Assembly: GCA_002699025.1 (NCBI GenBank)
Contig: PABA01000226.1
Coordinates: 1-38,138, forward strand
Length of the DNA: 38,138 nucleotides
Reading direction: 5' to 3'
Origin: Sandaracinus sp.
GTDB taxonomy: Bacteria > Myxococcota_A > Polyangia > Polyangiales > Houyiibacteriaceae
Part shown: piece by piece, positions 24,300-33,804 of the stretch
How the letters are laid out: every line of letters starts with the position of its first letter
How positions within the stretch are numbered: position 1 is the first letter of the stretch
Notes under the pieces: model-generated
Seen by the model: the letters and a program-made list of their open reading frames with translations, nothing else
The model's database searches: none
What the model was told of the DNA's origin: nothing
Program-made: the position numbers and the translations under genes

Positions 24300-26030
24300 A
24301 TGGCCGTGTCGCTCGAAGAGAAGGTCGCGCGCCTCGAGTTGCTCCACCGGGTGGGGGTGGCGCTCACCGCCGAGCGCGATCGCGACCGCCTGGTCGAGAC
24401 GATCCTCCTCGAGGCGAAGAAGCTCTGCCACGCCGACGGCGGCACCCTCTACCTGCGCACGGAGGACGATCACCTCCGCTTCGCGATCATGCACACGGAC
24501 TCGCTCGGCATCGCCCTCGGCGGCTCCACCGGCAAGCCCATCGACCTGCCGCCCATCCCCCTCTTCGACGAGGACGGCCGCCCGAACGACAACAACGTCG
24601 CCACCTGCGCCGCCATCCTGAAGAGCTCGATCAACATCCCCGACGCCTACGAGGCCGAGGGCTTCGACTTCTCCGGCACGCAGCGCTTCGACGCCTCGAG
24701 CGGCTACCGCTCCCAGTCCTTCCTCACGATCCCGCTCATCAACAACCAGTACCGCGTGATCGGCGTGCTCCAACTGCTCAACGCGAAGGACCCGCAGACC
24801 GGCGAGGTCGTCCCCTTCGACCCGGAGGAGCAGCGCATCGTCGAGGCCCTCGCCTCCCAGGCGGCCGTCGCCCTCGACAACCAGATGCTCCTCGACGGGC
24901 AGAAGAAGCTCCTCGAGTCCTTCATCCAGATGATCGCGGCGGCCATCGACTCGAAGTCGCCCTACACGGGCGCCCACTGCGAACGCGTCCCGATCGTGAC
25001 GCTCATGCTCGCGGAGGCCGCCTGCGAGGCCACGGAGGGCCCCTTCGCCGGCTTCTCGCTCACGGACGAGGAGTGGTACGAGCTGAAGATCGCGGCCTGG
25101 CTCCACGACTGCGGCAAGGTCACGACGCCGGTCCACGTGATGGACAAGGCGACGAAGCTCGAGACCATCTGGGACCGCATCGACATGGTGCGCGCGCGCT
25201 TCGAGGTGCTCGAGCGGGACGCGCGCATCCGCATGCTCGAGGCGAAGGCGGCGGGCGACGCGGAGGCCGAGGCGCGCTTCGAGGAGGAGGTGAAGGGGCT
25301 CCGCGAGGACCTCGCCTTCCTCGAGCACGCGAACGTGGGGAGCGAGTTCCTCTCGGACGAGGCGAAGGAGCGCATCCGCGCGATCGGCGCGCGCCGCTAC
25401 GTGGAGGGCGGCGAGGAGCGGCCGCTCCTGAGCGAGAACGAGCTCGAGAACCTCTGCATCAGCCGCGGCACGCTCACGGAGGAGGAGCGGCTCATCATCA
25501 ACGGGCACATGGTGCAGACCATCCAGATGCTCGAGGCCCTGCCCTTCCCGCGGCACCTGAGGCGCGTGCCCGAGTACGCGGGCGGCCACCACGAGAAGAT
25601 GGACGGCGGGGGCTATCCGAAGGGGCTCTACGCCGGCGACATGTCCGTGCCGGCGCGCATCATGGCCATCGCCGACGTCTTCGAGGCGCTGACGGCGCAG
25701 GACCGCCCCTACAAGAAGGGGAAGACCCTCTCGGAGACCATGCGGATCATGGGCTTCATGAAGGCCGACAACCACCTCGACCCGGACCTGCTCGACCTCT
25801 TCGTGACGAGCGGCCTGCATCGGAAGTACGCCGACCGCTTCCTCCCGGAGGAGCTGATCGACGAGGTCGACGAGGAGGCGCTCGTGCTCTCGAAGAAGCC
25901 GCGGGCCTTCGAGCCGCCGGACGAGGAGGAGCGCCGCCGCCGCTGGGAGGGCTTTCTGCCCCAGTACGAGAAGCTGCGGGGCTCGGTGATGGGCGAGGCG
26001 GTCGCCGACGACGCCACCCTCGGCGATTGA
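24300..26030 (+). CDS. GAF and HD-GYP domain phosphodiesterase with inserted helical segment
   Basis: 576-aa cytosolic signalling protein. The N-terminal GAF-like sensor spans about 10-195 (GGTLYLRTEDDHLRFAI, LTIPLINNQYRVIGVLQLLN). The HD-GYP domain has His226 in TGAHCERV, HD at 269-270 with Lys273, His403 in NGHM, HHE at 430-432 and DGGGYPKGL at 435-443, then RIMAIADVFEALTAQDRPYK. All metal-ligand and signature residues are present, so c-di-GMP (or related dinucleotide) hydrolysis is expected. Unusually, about 100 residues (roughly 287-387), rich in Glu/Arg/Ala and predicted coiled coil, separate the HD helix from TLTEEE; in standard HD-GYPs this link is only a dozen or so residues. The start is ATG at 24300. 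Confidence 0.9.
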   Translation: MAVSLEEKVARLELLHRVGVALTAERDRDRLVETILLEAKKLCHADGGTLYLRTEDDHLRFAIMHTDSLGIALGGSTGKPIDLPPIPLFDEDGRPNDNNVATCAAILKSSINIPDAYEAEGFDFSGTQRFDASSGYRSQSFLTIPLINNQYRVIGVLQLLNAKDPQTGEVVPFDPEEQRIVEALASQAAVALDNQMLLDGQKKLLESFIQMIAAAIDSKSPYTGAHCERVPIVTLMLAEAACEATEGPFAGFSLTDEEWYELKIAAWLHDCGKVTTPVHVMDKATKLETIWDRIDMVRARFEVLERDARIRMLEAKAAGDAEAEARFEEEVKGLREDLAFLEHANVGSEFLSDEAKERIRAIGARRYVEGGEERPLLSENELENLCISRGTLTEEERLIINGHMVQTIQMLEALPFPRHLRRVPEYAGGHHEKMDGGGYPKGLYAGDMSVPARIMAIADVFEALTAQDRPYKKGKTLSETMRIMGFMKADNHLDPDLLDLFVTSGLHRKYADRFLPEELIDEVDEEALVLSKKPRAFEPPDEEERRRRWEGFLPQYEKLRGSVMGEAVADDATLGD

Positions 26031-26061
26031 CCCCTCCGGCGCGCTCTGGGAAAACGGGCCC

Positions 26062-26502
26062 ATGCGCCCGCTCTCGACGATGACCGCCCTCTCCCTCGCG
26101 CTCCTGCTCGCCTGCGGCGGCGAGGGGGAACCCGGCGAAGGCGAGCCGATGGAGCGCCCCGAGAGCGCCTCCGAGATGCACGGCGAGCACGGCGGGGAGC
26201 ACGGGGGCTCGGCCATGGACGAGGGCGGCGAGCACGCCGGCCACGGCGGCGCGGGCACGGGCGCGATGACCGAGCTCCGCCGCTTCACGGTCGAGGGCGA
26301 CGTGATGCAGATCAGCGACGCCCGCGACCGGATCGACATCGATCACGAGGACGTCGAGGGCTACATGCCCGCCATGACCATGCCCTTCTTCCCGGAAGAG
26401 GCCTCCCTGCTCGAGGGCCTCTCCGTGGGCGACCGCGTGGAGTTCACCTTCGAGCCGCGCGAGGGCGGCCGCCACGTGATCACGGCGATCACGAAGAAGT
26501 GA
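26062..26502 (+). CDS. CusF-like copper-binding lipoprotein
   Basis: 146-aa lipoprotein. The signal peptide ends in the lipobox LLAC with Cys18. A flexible linker (about 19-68) is rich in Gly, Glu, His and Met (SEMHGEHGGEHGGSAMD, EHAGHGG), likely an additional metal-binding stretch. Residues about 70-146 match the CusF/copper-binding fold: IDIDHEDVEGYMPAMTMPF with the Met ligands, then VGDRVEFTFEPREGG. It should bind Cu(I)/Ag(I) in the periplasm and chaperone it, but no CusCBA efflux genes or copper ATPase are in the window, so it is an orphan. It starts 31 bp after the HD-GYP gene on the same strand. No ribosome-binding site is obvious. Confidence 0.88.
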   Translation: MRPLSTMTALSLALLLACGGEGEPGEGEPMERPESASEMHGEHGGEHGGSAMDEGGEHAGHGGAGTGAMTELRRFTVEGDVMQISDARDRIDIDHEDVEGYMPAMTMPFFPEEASLLEGLSVGDRVEFTFEPREGGRHVITAITKK

Positions 26503-26551
26503 CCGGTCCGCTGGGCGCGGTGGGACAGGACCCCGTTCGGCGCCCAGCTCG

Positions 26552-26590
26552 CATCGGGCTGGGACATCGGGCTGGGACATCGGGCTGGGC
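26552..26590. repeat. 13-bp tandem repeat, 3 copies
   Basis: CATCGGGCTGGGA at 26552-26564, 26565-26577 and 26578-26590 (last base changed), in the 205-bp gap after the CusF-like gene. A further partial CGTCGGGCGG follows. Confidence 0.9.
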
Positions 26591-26695
26591 CGTCGGGCGG
26601 AAGGGCCGTGAGGCCGAGCCGAGGCGACCTGATGAGGAAGCCTGAGGAGACCTGAGAATCCGCAGCCCGCGTGGAAAACCGGGCCGCCCGCGGCG

Positions 26696-26701
26696 TACGA
26701 C
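26696..26701 (+). promoter_or_regulatory. Weak leaderless-type -10 box TACGAC, 6 nt before ATG
   Basis: TACGAC ends six bases before the ATG at 26708. The last base is C rather than T. GGAAAA sits about 17 bases upstream. No Shine-Dalgarno is present. Confidence 0.3.
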
Positions 26702-26707
26702 CAGGCC

Positions 26708-27004
26708 ATGCGACACCACCTTCTCGGCCTCTTCGTCCCCGCCCTCCTCCTCGCCGGCTGCGGCGAGACCCACGGCGTCTGCGTCCAGCCGAGCGAGGCC
26801 TTCCAGACCACCGTCTGCGACGGCCCCTCGACCCAGGAGCACTGCACCGGGTACGCCGAGGGTGAGTTCCACGAATACCTGAGCCCGCCGGCGCAACACG
26901 AGTCCGCCGTCGACTGGGCCGGCCCGGTCCGCGAGACCTGCGCCTCCCTCGGCTACCGCACGGAGCGGCTCGCCACGCCGCGCAACGCGACCTACTCGGA
27001 GTGA
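26708..27004 (+). CDS. Small lipoprotein
   Basis: 98-aa predicted lipoprotein: MRHHLLGLFVPALLLAGC gives a signal peptide with Cys18 in the lipobox LAGC. The mature part of about 80 residues has four further Cys (VCVQPSE, TVCDGPS, EHCTGY, ETCASLGYR) that could form two disulfides. No family is recognised. ATYSE at the end precedes the TGA, and only 16 bp separate it from the convergent Cys-rich lipoprotein gene. Confidence 0.75.
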   Translation: MRHHLLGLFVPALLLAGCGETHGVCVQPSEAFQTTVCDGPSTQEHCTGYAEGEFHEYLSPPAQHESAVDWAGPVRETCASLGYRTERLATPRNATYSE

Positions 27005-27020
27005 GCGAGCGTCCGCGACC

Positions 27021-27389
27021 CTATTCGCAGACGCTCTCGCCGCGGCAGTCGGTCTCGCAGCCCCCGCCCGAGCAGGCGAAGGCGCAGCGGGCCTGGTCGC
27101 GGCAGAAGAGCGCGCAATCGCCGCCCTCGCAGTCGAAGGCGCAGTCTGCGCCGCCCGTGCAGGTGAGCGTGCACTCGCCGCCCGCGCAGCTCCCGTCGCA
27201 GACGGCGTCCGCGCAGTAGAAGTTGCAGAAGCCCTCGGGGCACTCGAAGGCGCACTCGTCCCCGCTCCCGCAGCTCGCGTCGATGTCCGAGCCGCAGCCG
27301 GCGACGAGCGAGGCGAGGAGCAGGAGCGGGACGAGGAGCGGGAACGGAAGCGCGCGCTTCTGCGGACGCGCGGAGGCGCTCAGGTCCAA
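27021..27389 (-). CDS. Cys-rich lipoprotein downstream of tdh
   Basis: 122-aa predicted lipoprotein. A basic N-terminus and long hydrophobic stretch ([18 protein letters not shown]) end at Cys32 of the lipobox VAGC. The mature part (about 90 aa) is a run of short modules such as [34 protein letters not shown] and [10 protein letters not shown], with Cys spaced three to five residues, likely a disulfide-rich beta-solenoid or metal-binding rod. Its TTG start (27389) overlaps the last codons and stop of tdh by 10 bp, implying translational coupling; GTG at 27332 is a possible alternative but lies inside the hydrophobic stretch. No function is known and no link with threonine catabolism is evident. 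Confidence 0.7.
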   Translation of the reverse strand: MDLSASARPQKRALPFPLLVPLLLLASLVAGCGSDIDASCGSGDECAFECPEGFCNFYCADAVCDGSCAGGECTLTCTGGADCAFDCEGGDCALFCRDQARCAFACSGGGCETDCRGESVCE

Positions 27390-28420
27390 TCGAGGACGAC
27401 CTTGCCGCTCTGGCCGCTCCGCATCACGTCGAAGCCCTCCTGGAAGCCCTCGATCGGGTAGCGGTGCGTGAGCAGCGGCGAGACGTCGAGGCCGCTCTGG
27501 AGCATGGAGGCCATCTTGTACCAGGTCTCGAACATCTCCCGGCCGTAGATGCCCTTGAGGATCAGCCCCTTGAAGATGACCTGGTTCCAGTCGATGGAGA
27601 CGTCCTTCGGCGGGATGCCGAGGATGGCCACGCGCCCGCCATGGTTCATGGTCTGGAGGAGGCTCTCGAAGGCGGCGCCGTTGCCGCTCATCTCCATGCC
27701 CACGTCGAAGCCCTCGGTCATGCCGAGCTCGCTCATGGCGTCCTTCACCGGCTCCACCGCCGTCTTCGCGTCGCGCACGTTGATGGCGAGCGAAGCGCCC
27801 ATCTTCCGCGCGAGCGCGAGCCGGTAGTCGTTCACGTCCGTGATGACGACGTGGCGCGCGCCGCAGTGGCGGGCGATGGCGGCGGCCATGATGCCGATGG
27901 GCCCGGCGCCGGTGATGAGCACGTCCTCGCCGACCAGGTCGAAGCTCAGCGCCGTGTGCGCGGCGTTCCCGAGCGGGTCGAGATAGGCGGCGATCTCGTC
28001 GGGGATCGAGGGCGGCAGCTTGAAGGCGTTCTCCGCCGGGAGCTGGAGGTACTCGGCGAAGGCGCCGGAGCGGTTCACGCCCACGCCGACGGTGTTGCGG
28101 CAGAGGTGGCGCTTGCCTGCGCGGCAGTTCCGGCAGTGGCCGCAGGTGATGTGCCCCTCGCCGCTCACCCGGTCGCCGACCGCGAAGCCGCGCACGTGCG
28201 AGCCGACGGCGGCGACCACCCCGGCGAACTCGTGGCCCACGGTCATGGGCACGGGGATGGTCTGCTGGGCCCAGTCGTCCCAGTTGTAGATGTGGACGTC
28301 CGTGCCGCAGATGGCCGTCTTGGCGATGCGGATCAGGAGGTCGTTCGGGCCGACCTCGGGGACGGGCACCTCCTCGAGCCAGATGCCCTCGGCGCGCTCC
28401 TTCTTCACGAGCGCCTTCAT
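27380..28420 (-). CDS. tdh: L-threonine 3-dehydrogenase
   Basis: Zinc-dependent medium-chain dehydrogenase, 346 aa, oxidising threonine to 2-amino-3-ketobutyrate with NAD+. It aligns end to end with E. coli Tdh: Cys38 of TAICGTDVH and the following His as catalytic-zinc ligands, GHEFAGVV, the structural-zinc cluster [15 protein letters not shown], the NAD-binding [50 protein letters not shown] and the end [13 protein letters not shown] at 28420 matches the E. coli start MKAL. An in-frame TTG overlapping the kbl stop is a less likely start. It lies 26 bp downstream of kbl, so the two form an operon; the Cys-rich lipoprotein gene overlaps its 3' end. Confidence 0.97.
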   Translation of the reverse strand: MKALVKKERAEGIWLEEVPVPEVGPNDLLIRIAKTAICGTDVHIYNWDDWAQQTIPVPMTVGHEFAGVVAAVGSHVRGFAVGDRVSGEGHITCGHCRNCRAGKRHLCRNTVGVGVNRSGAFAEYLQLPAENAFKLPPSIPDEIAAYLDPLGNAAHTALSFDLVGEDVLITGAGPIGIMAAAIARHCGARHVVITDVNDYRLALARKMGASLAINVRDAKTAVEPVKDAMSELGMTEGFDVGMEMSGNGAAFESLLQTMNHGGRVAILGIPPKDVSIDWNQVIFKGLILKGIYGREMFETWYKMASMLQSGLDVSPLLTHRYPIEGFQEGFDVMRSGQSGKVVLDWT

Positions 28421-28446
28421 GCTCTTCGGGAGCTCGGCCTCGACCC

Positions 28447-29643
28447 TCAAGAGATCACCTCCAGCTCCTTGCCGACGGCGATGAAGGCGTCGATGGCGCG
28501 GTCGAGGTGCGCCCGCTCGAGGCCCGCGCTCATCTGCGTGCGGATGCGCGCCTGGCCCTTGGGCACGACCGGGTAGGAGAAGCCGATCACGTAGATGCCG
28601 CGCTCGAGGAGGAGGTCGGCCATGCGGCTGGCGAGCTTGGCGTCGCCGAGCATGACCGGGATGATCGCGTGGTCGCCGGGGAGGAGCTCGAAGCCGGCGG
28701 CCTCCATCTTCTCGCGGAAGTAGGCGGCGTTCTCCCAGAGCTTCGCGCGGAGCTTCGCGCCCTCGCTCTCGAGGAGGTTCAGCACCTCGATGCTCGTCGC
28801 GGCGATCACCGGCGCGAGCGTGTTCGAGAAGAGGTAGGGGCGCGAGCGCTGGCGCAGCCAGGCCACGATCTCCTTCCGGCCCGCCGTGTAGCCGCCGGAG
28901 GCGCCGCCGAGGGCCTTGCCGAGCGTGCCCGTGATCACGTCGACCCGGCCCTTCACGCCGAGCTTCTCGTGCGTGCCCGCGCCGGTCTCGCCGACGAAGC
29001 CGACGCCATGGCAGTCGTCGACGAAGGTGATGGCGCCGTACTCGTCGGCGAGGTCGCAGATGGCCGGGAGGTTCGCGTAGTAGCCGTCCATGGAGAAGAC
29101 GGCGTCCGTGGCGATGACCTTGAAGCGCGCGTCCTTCGCCTCCTCGAGCTTGGCGCGCAGGTCGTCCATGTCGTTGTTCGCGTAGCGGAAGCGCTGGGCC
29201 TTGCAGAGGCGGATGCCGTCGATGATCGAGGCGTGGTTCAGCGCGTCGCTGATGATCGCGTCCTCGGGGCCGAAGCAGGTCTCGAAGAAGCCGCCGTTCG
29301 CGTCGAAGCAGGCGGCGTAGAGGATGGTGTCGTCCGTGCCGAGGAAGCGGCTGATGCGCGCCTCGAGCTCCTTGTGGACGTCCTGCGTGCCGCAGATGAA
29401 GCGGACCGAGGCCATGCCGTAGCCGTGGTCGTCGATGGCCTTCTTGGCGGCCTCGAGCAGGCGCGGGTGGTTGGCGAGGCCGAGGTAGTTGTTGGCGCAG
29501 AGGTTGATGACCTCCTGGCCGTCGTCGCCCACCTGGATCGCCGCGTCCTGGTGCGAGGTGATGACGCGCTCTTCCTTGAAGAGGCCCTCGTCGCGAAGGG
29601 CGGCGGTCTCCTTGGCGAGGTGATCGAGGAAGGGCTGATGCAT
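28447..29643 (-). CDS. kbl: Glycine C-acetyltransferase (2-amino-3-ketobutyrate CoA ligase)
   Basis: PLP-dependent alpha-oxoamine synthase, 398 aa, the same length as E. coli Kbl. It splits 2-amino-3-ketobutyrate with CoA into glycine and acetyl-CoA, the step after Tdh. Visible motifs: [59 protein letters not shown] with the cofactor Asp and His, and the PLP lysine Lys243 in [15 protein letters not shown]-terminal [20 protein letters not shown] is the standard substrate-site end. It is the first gene of the kbl-tdh unit. The leader of about 66 nt has AGGA ten bases before the ATG. Confidence 0.97.
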   Translation of the reverse strand: MHQPFLDHLAKETAALRDEGLFKEERVITSHQDAAIQVGDDGQEVINLCANNYLGLANHPRLLEAAKKAIDDHGYGMASVRFICGTQDVHKELEARISRFLGTDDTILYAACFDANGGFFETCFGPEDAIISDALNHASIIDGIRLCKAQRFRYANNDMDDLRAKLEEAKDARFKVIATDAVFSMDGYYANLPAICDLADEYGAITFVDDCHGVGFVGETGAGTHEKLGVKGRVDVITGTLGKALGGASGGYTAGRKEIVAWLRQRSRPYLFSNTLAPVIAATSIEVLNLLESEGAKLRAKLWENAAYFREKMEAAGFELLPGDHAIIPVMLGDAKLASRMADLLLERGIYVIGFSYPVVPKGQARIRTQMSAGLERAHLDRAIDAFIAVGKELEVIS

Positions 29644-30034
29644 GGGTCGGTCGTCCTGGCTGCGTCGGGGAAGGGGCGAGGGATTGGCGTGCGGAGCGGG
29701 GCCGCGCGGTCGCGGAGCATATAGGGGCGGCGCGGGCGGCCGGAAGGCGGGTCGTGAGCTTCCGCTCGCGCTCGGAGGCCGAAAACGCCTTTCGTTTCGT
29801 TCGTTTGGGGCGCGACCCGGTGAGCGTTCGGCGAGCCGCGGGGCTCGTTCCAGGAGCGCGAGGAGGGCGCTGTCGGCGGCGCGAGGACGGATCCTCGACC
29901 AGGCCCGCCCGGCGCGCTTGCCGACGCGCTCCCGGCGCGGGCCGGGCGGGGAGCGCGGGAGGCTCGAGCGAAAAAGATCGCGGCCCCGTGACCCGATCCG
30001 CGCGCCGCCCGCCTCTCCTCCGGGCGAGGTGACC
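29644..30034. other. 391-bp divergent intergenic region
   Basis: It lies between kbl (minus) and the DUF1552 gene (plus). It holds the TATATGCT -10-like site for kbl and a short AT-richer tract, TTTCGTTTCGTTCGTTT (around 29790), with no gene recognised. The right edge carries the GAGGTGA ribosome-binding site (30026-30032) of the DUF1552 gene. Confidence 0.6.
29716..29723 (-). promoter_or_regulatory. Putative kbl -10 box
   Basis: On the minus strand TATATGCT contains both TATATG and TATGCT. A start about seven bases downstream would give a leader of about 66 nt to the kbl ATG. No good -35 is visible. Confidence 0.45.
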
Positions 30035-31339
30035 ATGGCGCGACGAACGAGCAATCGACGGCGATTTCTCCGCGGGGCCCTGGCGGGCGCTGCGGCCCTG
30101 CCCTTCCTGGGCGGCCTGGCCGGGCGAGGCGGGGTGCTGGGGCGGAGCCGCACGCAGGCGGACGGACGCGGCCACGCGAAGCGGCTGCTGGTCTTCTTCA
30201 CGCCGAACGGGACCGTGCACCGGCACTGGCGGCCGACCGGCGGCCGCGCGGACTTCGCCTTCCGCGAGGGCGACATCCTCTCGCCGCTGACGCCCTGGCG
30301 GAGCCAGCTCAACGTGATCGACGGCCTGGTCTTCGAGGGCGCGTCCAACCACGAGGGCGGCATGCGCGCCATGCTCACCGGGGGCGGGGACACCTCCATC
30401 GACCAGCACGTGGCGGCGAGCCTCGGCGCGAGCGCGCCCTTCGGCTCCCTCGAGCTCGGCGTCCAGACGAGCGCCTGGGGCGGCAACGTGCAGACGCGCA
30501 TGTGCTACCGGGGCGGCGCCTACGTCCCGCCGAACGACCGGCCGAACGACGTCTACCGGCGCGTCTTCGGGAGCCTCGCGAGCGAGCCCGCGGAGGTCGA
30601 CGCCGTCATGGCGCGGCGGGCGAGCGTGCTCGATCTGCTGCAGGACGAGCTCGCCGATCTGCGCGGCCGGGCCGGGGCGCTCGAGCGGCCGAAGCTCGAC
30701 GCGCACCTCGAGGCGCTGCGGAGCGCGGAGACCTCGCTGATGGTGCCGGGCGCGACGGGCGCCTGCGACGCGCCGGCGGCGGTGATGGAGATGGACCCGA
30801 TGGCGAACGACCACTTCCCGGCGGTCGGGCGCGCGCAGATGGACCTGGCCGTCGCCGCCCTCGCCTGCGGCATGACCCCGGTCGCGTCGCTCCAGTGGTC
30901 GCACACGGTCGGCCCCTTCGTGCCGAGCTGGCTCGGCATCTCCGAGGGGCACCACTCGCTCTCGCACATCGACGACGGGAACCCGGCCGGGATCGCCGAC
31001 TTCGTGGCCATCGAGCGCTGGTTCGCCGAGCAGTTCGCCTACTTGCTGGAGCGCCTCGACGCGACGCCGGACCCGGAGGGCGACGGGACCATGCTGGACC
31101 ACACGCTGGTGATCTGGGCGCAGGAGCTCGGCGATGGGCGCCTGCACGAGTGCGTGGACGTGCCCTTCGTGCTCGCGGGGGCGGCGGACGGGTTCCTCCG
31201 CACGGGGCAGTACCTGCAGACCGGGGGCACCTCGCACACGAAGCTCCTGGTCTCGATCGCGCAGGCCATGGGGCTCGATGACCGGGTCTTCGGTGACCCG
31301 GCGCACGGGACCGGCCCGCTCGAGGGGCTGGCGGCGTGA
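30035..31339 (+). CDS. DUF1552 family Tat-exported protein
   Basis: 434-aa protein of the DUF1552 family, usually found beside DUF1592-type proteins in Planctomycetes and Myxococcota. Residues 5-30 form a Tat signal, [21 protein letters not shown], so it is folded before export to the periplasm. Characteristic segments are [78 protein letters not shown] and [27 protein letters not shown], resembling the alkaline-phosphatase/sulfatase-like DUF1501 group. No biochemical function is established for the family. The start has the best ribosome-binding site in the window, GAGGTGA. It is in an operon with the downstream DUF1592-type gene: a GTG overlaps its TGA. Confidence 0.88.
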   Translation: MARRTSNRRRFLRGALAGAAALPFLGGLAGRGGVLGRSRTQADGRGHAKRLLVFFTPNGTVHRHWRPTGGRADFAFREGDILSPLTPWRSQLNVIDGLVFEGASNHEGGMRAMLTGGGDTSIDQHVAASLGASAPFGSLELGVQTSAWGGNVQTRMCYRGGAYVPPNDRPNDVYRRVFGSLASEPAEVDAVMARRASVLDLLQDELADLRGRAGALERPKLDAHLEALRSAETSLMVPGATGACDAPAAVMEMDPMANDHFPAVGRAQMDLAVAALACGMTPVASLQWSHTVGPFVPSWLGISEGHHSLSHIDDGNPAGIADFVAIERWFAEQFAYLLERLDATPDPEGDGTMLDHTLVIWAQELGDGRLHECVDVPFVLAGAADGFLRTGQYLQTGGTSHTKLLVSIAQAMGLDDRVFGDPAHGTGPLEGLAA

Positions 31340-31365
31340 GGCGGGCGGCGATGGACGCGCGCGCG

Positions 31366-31428
31366 ACGAAGGCCATGGAGATGACGAAGGCCATGGAGAT
31401 GACGAAGGCGACGAAGGCGACGAAGGCG
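31366..31428 (+). repeat. In-frame minisatellite made of start and ribosome-binding-like units
   Basis: Two 18-bp units ACGAAGGCCATGGAGATG (31366-31383, 31384-31401) are followed by three 9-bp units ACGAAGGCG (31402-31428). All lengths are multiples of three and every ATG is in frame with the next gene. AAGG and GGAG motifs are interleaved with the ATGs. Confidence 0.93.
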
Positions 31429-31440
31429 ATGGAGACGACG

Positions 31441-33765
31441 ATGACGCCGCGCCCCCTGGGCATGCTCCTCCTCCTCGGGCTGCTGGGCGCCTGCCAGGGG
31501 CACATCGACGGGCCCGCGGGCCCCGGGGATGGCTCGACGGGACCGGGCGACCCGCCCGGCGAGGATCCGGCCGACGACCTCCCGCCCCCCTGCGACGAGG
31601 AGCTGGTCTGGTTCGAGACGCACCTCTGGCAGCCGCTCCTCTCGGTGCAGTGCGTGGGCTGCCACTCGAGCGAGGGCCCGGCCCGGAACACGCGCCTCGT
31701 GCTCCAGAGCGAGGAGGTCGAGGGCTGGCGCGAGGCCAACTACCTCGCCACGCGCCGGGTCGCCGTGGCCGAGGCCGGCGGCATGCCCCTGCTCCTCCTC
31801 AAGCCGACGGACCTCCACCCGGACGGGCACACGGGCGGCGACCTGGTGGACGTCGACTCCCGCGCGTACCGCGAGCTCGGGGAGTTCAGCGCGAGCGCCG
31901 CGAGCGAGGCCTGCGACGCGCCCGCCGACGCGCCGCCGGCCTGCGACGGGCCGATCCCCGGCCGGCGCCTGCTCCGGCGGCTGACGCCGAGCGAGTACGA
32001 CGCCACCGTGCGCGACCTGCTCGGCGTCGACGCCGCCTACGGGGCGAGCTTCGCCGCGGACGAGGTGGTGCACGGCTTCGACAACCAGGCCGAAGCGCTC
32101 GTCGTCAGCGATCTCCTCGCCGACCAGCTCCGGCTCGCCGCCGAGGACCTCGCCGCGCGCGCCCTGAGCGAGCGCCGCGAGCTCGTGCCCTGCGCGCTCG
32201 CGGCGGGGGACGACGCCTGCGCCGAGCGCTTCGTCCGCGACTTCGGCCGGCGCGCCTTCCGTCGACCGCTCACGGAGACCGAGGTGGGCCGCTACCTGCG
32301 CCTCCACGCGCTCGGCGAGGGCTTCGCGGGCGGCGTCGAGCTGGTGCTCCAGGCCATGCTCCAGTCGCCGAACTTCCTCTACCGGAGCGAGCTCGGCCAG
32401 GCCGGCGCGGACGGCACCTTCACGCTCACGCCCTGGGAGATCGCGACGCAGCTGAGCTACTTCTTCTGGGGCACGCTCCCGGACGACGCGCTCTTCGAGG
32501 CGGCCGAGAGCGGCGCCCTGAGCGACCCGGACGAGCTCGAGGCGCAGGCTCGGCGGCTCCTCGCGGACCCGCGGGCGCGGCCGCAGATCCACCGCTTCGT
32601 GGCCCAATGGCTCGGCACCGACCAGGTGCGCAGCGTGCCCAAGGATCCGGCGACCTACCCGGAGCTCGACGACGCGCTCCGCGCCGCCTTCGCCGCCGAG
32701 GAGGCCGCGCTGGTCGACCACGTGCTCGAGGAGGGAGGCGACTTCCGCGACCTCCTCACCCTGCCCGTGGCCGCCCTCGAGGGTCCGCTCGCGGCGCACT
32801 ACGGGCTCGAGGGGAGCGGCGTGGTGGACGCGCCGCGCCGGAGCGGCCTGCTCACGACCGGCGCCATGCTCACGGTGCACGCGCGCCCGAACAGCTCCTC
32901 GCCGATCCACCGCGGCCTGCTCGTGCGCGAGCGCTTCCTCTGCCAGGAGCTCCCGCCGCCCCCGCCCGGCGTGGTGGCCGAGCCGCCGCCGGTGGACCCG
33001 TCGCTCACGACGCGCGAGCGCTTCGCGGCGCACTCCTCGGAGGAGCCCTGCGTGAGCTGCCACCGGCTCATCGATCCCATCGGCTTCGCCTTCGAGCACT
33101 TCGACGGGGTCGGGCGCTGGCGCGAGACGGACGGCGAGCACGCCATCGACGACCAGGGCGAGATCGTGGCGAGCCGCGCGACCGACGGGCGCTTCGAGGG
33201 CGTGGGCGAGCTGGCCGCGCACCTGAGCGAGAGCCCGGAGGTGCATGGCTGCTTCGCGCGCCAGTGGCTGCGCTTCGGCTACGGCACGGAGGCGGGGGAG
33301 CGGCTGCGCTGCCTGCTCGAGGACGTGCAGGCCCGCTTCGACGCGGCGGACCTCTCCATCGAGGAGCTGCTGATCGCCCTGGCGACGGCGCCGCACGTGC
33401 GCGAGCGGCGCGAAGGCGAGGTCACGACGCCGACGCCCGAGCCGGAGCCCGACCCGGAGCCGGAGCCCGACCCGGAGCCGACCGAGCCCGAGCCCGAGCC
33501 GCCCACGGCGACCGGCGACCTCGAGGTCGAGGACACGATCGACAGCGAGTGGCCGACGGGGGCCTGCCACCAGGTCGTCGTGACGAACGTCGGCGAGGCC
33601 TCCCTGACCTGGTCCTGGGAGACCGACCTGGACGGCAGCATCACGACGCTCTGGAACGCGGAGGCGAGCGGCGAGAGCGGCCGGGTGCGTTTCCGCGGCG
33701 TCGTCTGGAACGCGACGCTGGCCCCGGGTGAGAGCGCCGACTTCGGCTTCTGCGCCCAGCGCTGA
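31441..33765 (+). CDS. DUF1587/1595/1592/1588/1585 lipoprotein with two haem-c motifs and CBM2-like tail
   Basis: 774-aa predicted lipoprotein: [12 protein letters not shown] places the lipid on Cys18. CVGCH at 71-75 is a c-type haem site of the planctomycete cytochrome kind. Then come DUF1587 (about 174-240, [16 protein letters not shown]), DUF1595 (about 258-320), DUF1592 (about 328-455), DUF1588 (about 467-570, including a second haem motif CVSCH at 537-541) and DUF1585 (about 585-655). A Pro/Glu linker (662-690) leads to a C-terminal domain (about 693-774) resembling carbohydrate-binding module 2: [37 protein letters not shown], with Cys709 and Cys771 able to bridge. ATG at 31441 gives a clean signal peptide; upstream in-frame starts back to the GTG at 31336 would add a repetitive stretch. 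Confidence 0.88.
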   Translation: MTPRPLGMLLLLGLLGACQGHIDGPAGPGDGSTGPGDPPGEDPADDLPPPCDEELVWFETHLWQPLLSVQCVGCHSSEGPARNTRLVLQSEEVEGWREANYLATRRVAVAEAGGMPLLLLKPTDLHPDGHTGGDLVDVDSRAYRELGEFSASAASEACDAPADAPPACDGPIPGRRLLRRLTPSEYDATVRDLLGVDAAYGASFAADEVVHGFDNQAEALVVSDLLADQLRLAAEDLAARALSERRELVPCALAAGDDACAERFVRDFGRRAFRRPLTETEVGRYLRLHALGEGFAGGVELVLQAMLQSPNFLYRSELGQAGADGTFTLTPWEIATQLSYFFWGTLPDDALFEAAESGALSDPDELEAQARRLLADPRARPQIHRFVAQWLGTDQVRSVPKDPATYPELDDALRAAFAAEEAALVDHVLEEGGDFRDLLTLPVAALEGPLAAHYGLEGSGVVDAPRRSGLLTTGAMLTVHARPNSSSPIHRGLLVRERFLCQELPPPPPGVVAEPPPVDPSLTTRERFAAHSSEEPCVSCHRLIDPIGFAFEHFDGVGRWRETDGEHAIDDQGEIVASRATDGRFEGVGELAAHLSESPEVHGCFARQWLRFGYGTEAGERLRCLLEDVQARFDAADLSIEELLIALATAPHVRERREGEVTTPTPEPEPDPEPEPDPEPTEPEPEPPTATGDLEVEDTIDSEWPTGACHQVVVTNVGEASLTWSWETDLDGSITTLWNAEASGESGRVRFRGVVWNATLAPGESADFGFCAQR

Positions 33766-33804
33766 GCGCGCGCCGCGCCTTCGGGCCGCCCGCCGCGCCG
33801 CCTC

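Noticed and set aside
27380-31306. A 1308-codon open frame on the minus strand covering tdh and beyond
   Set aside because: Only the tdh part is protein-like. The rest is out of frame with kbl and antisense to the DUF1552 gene.
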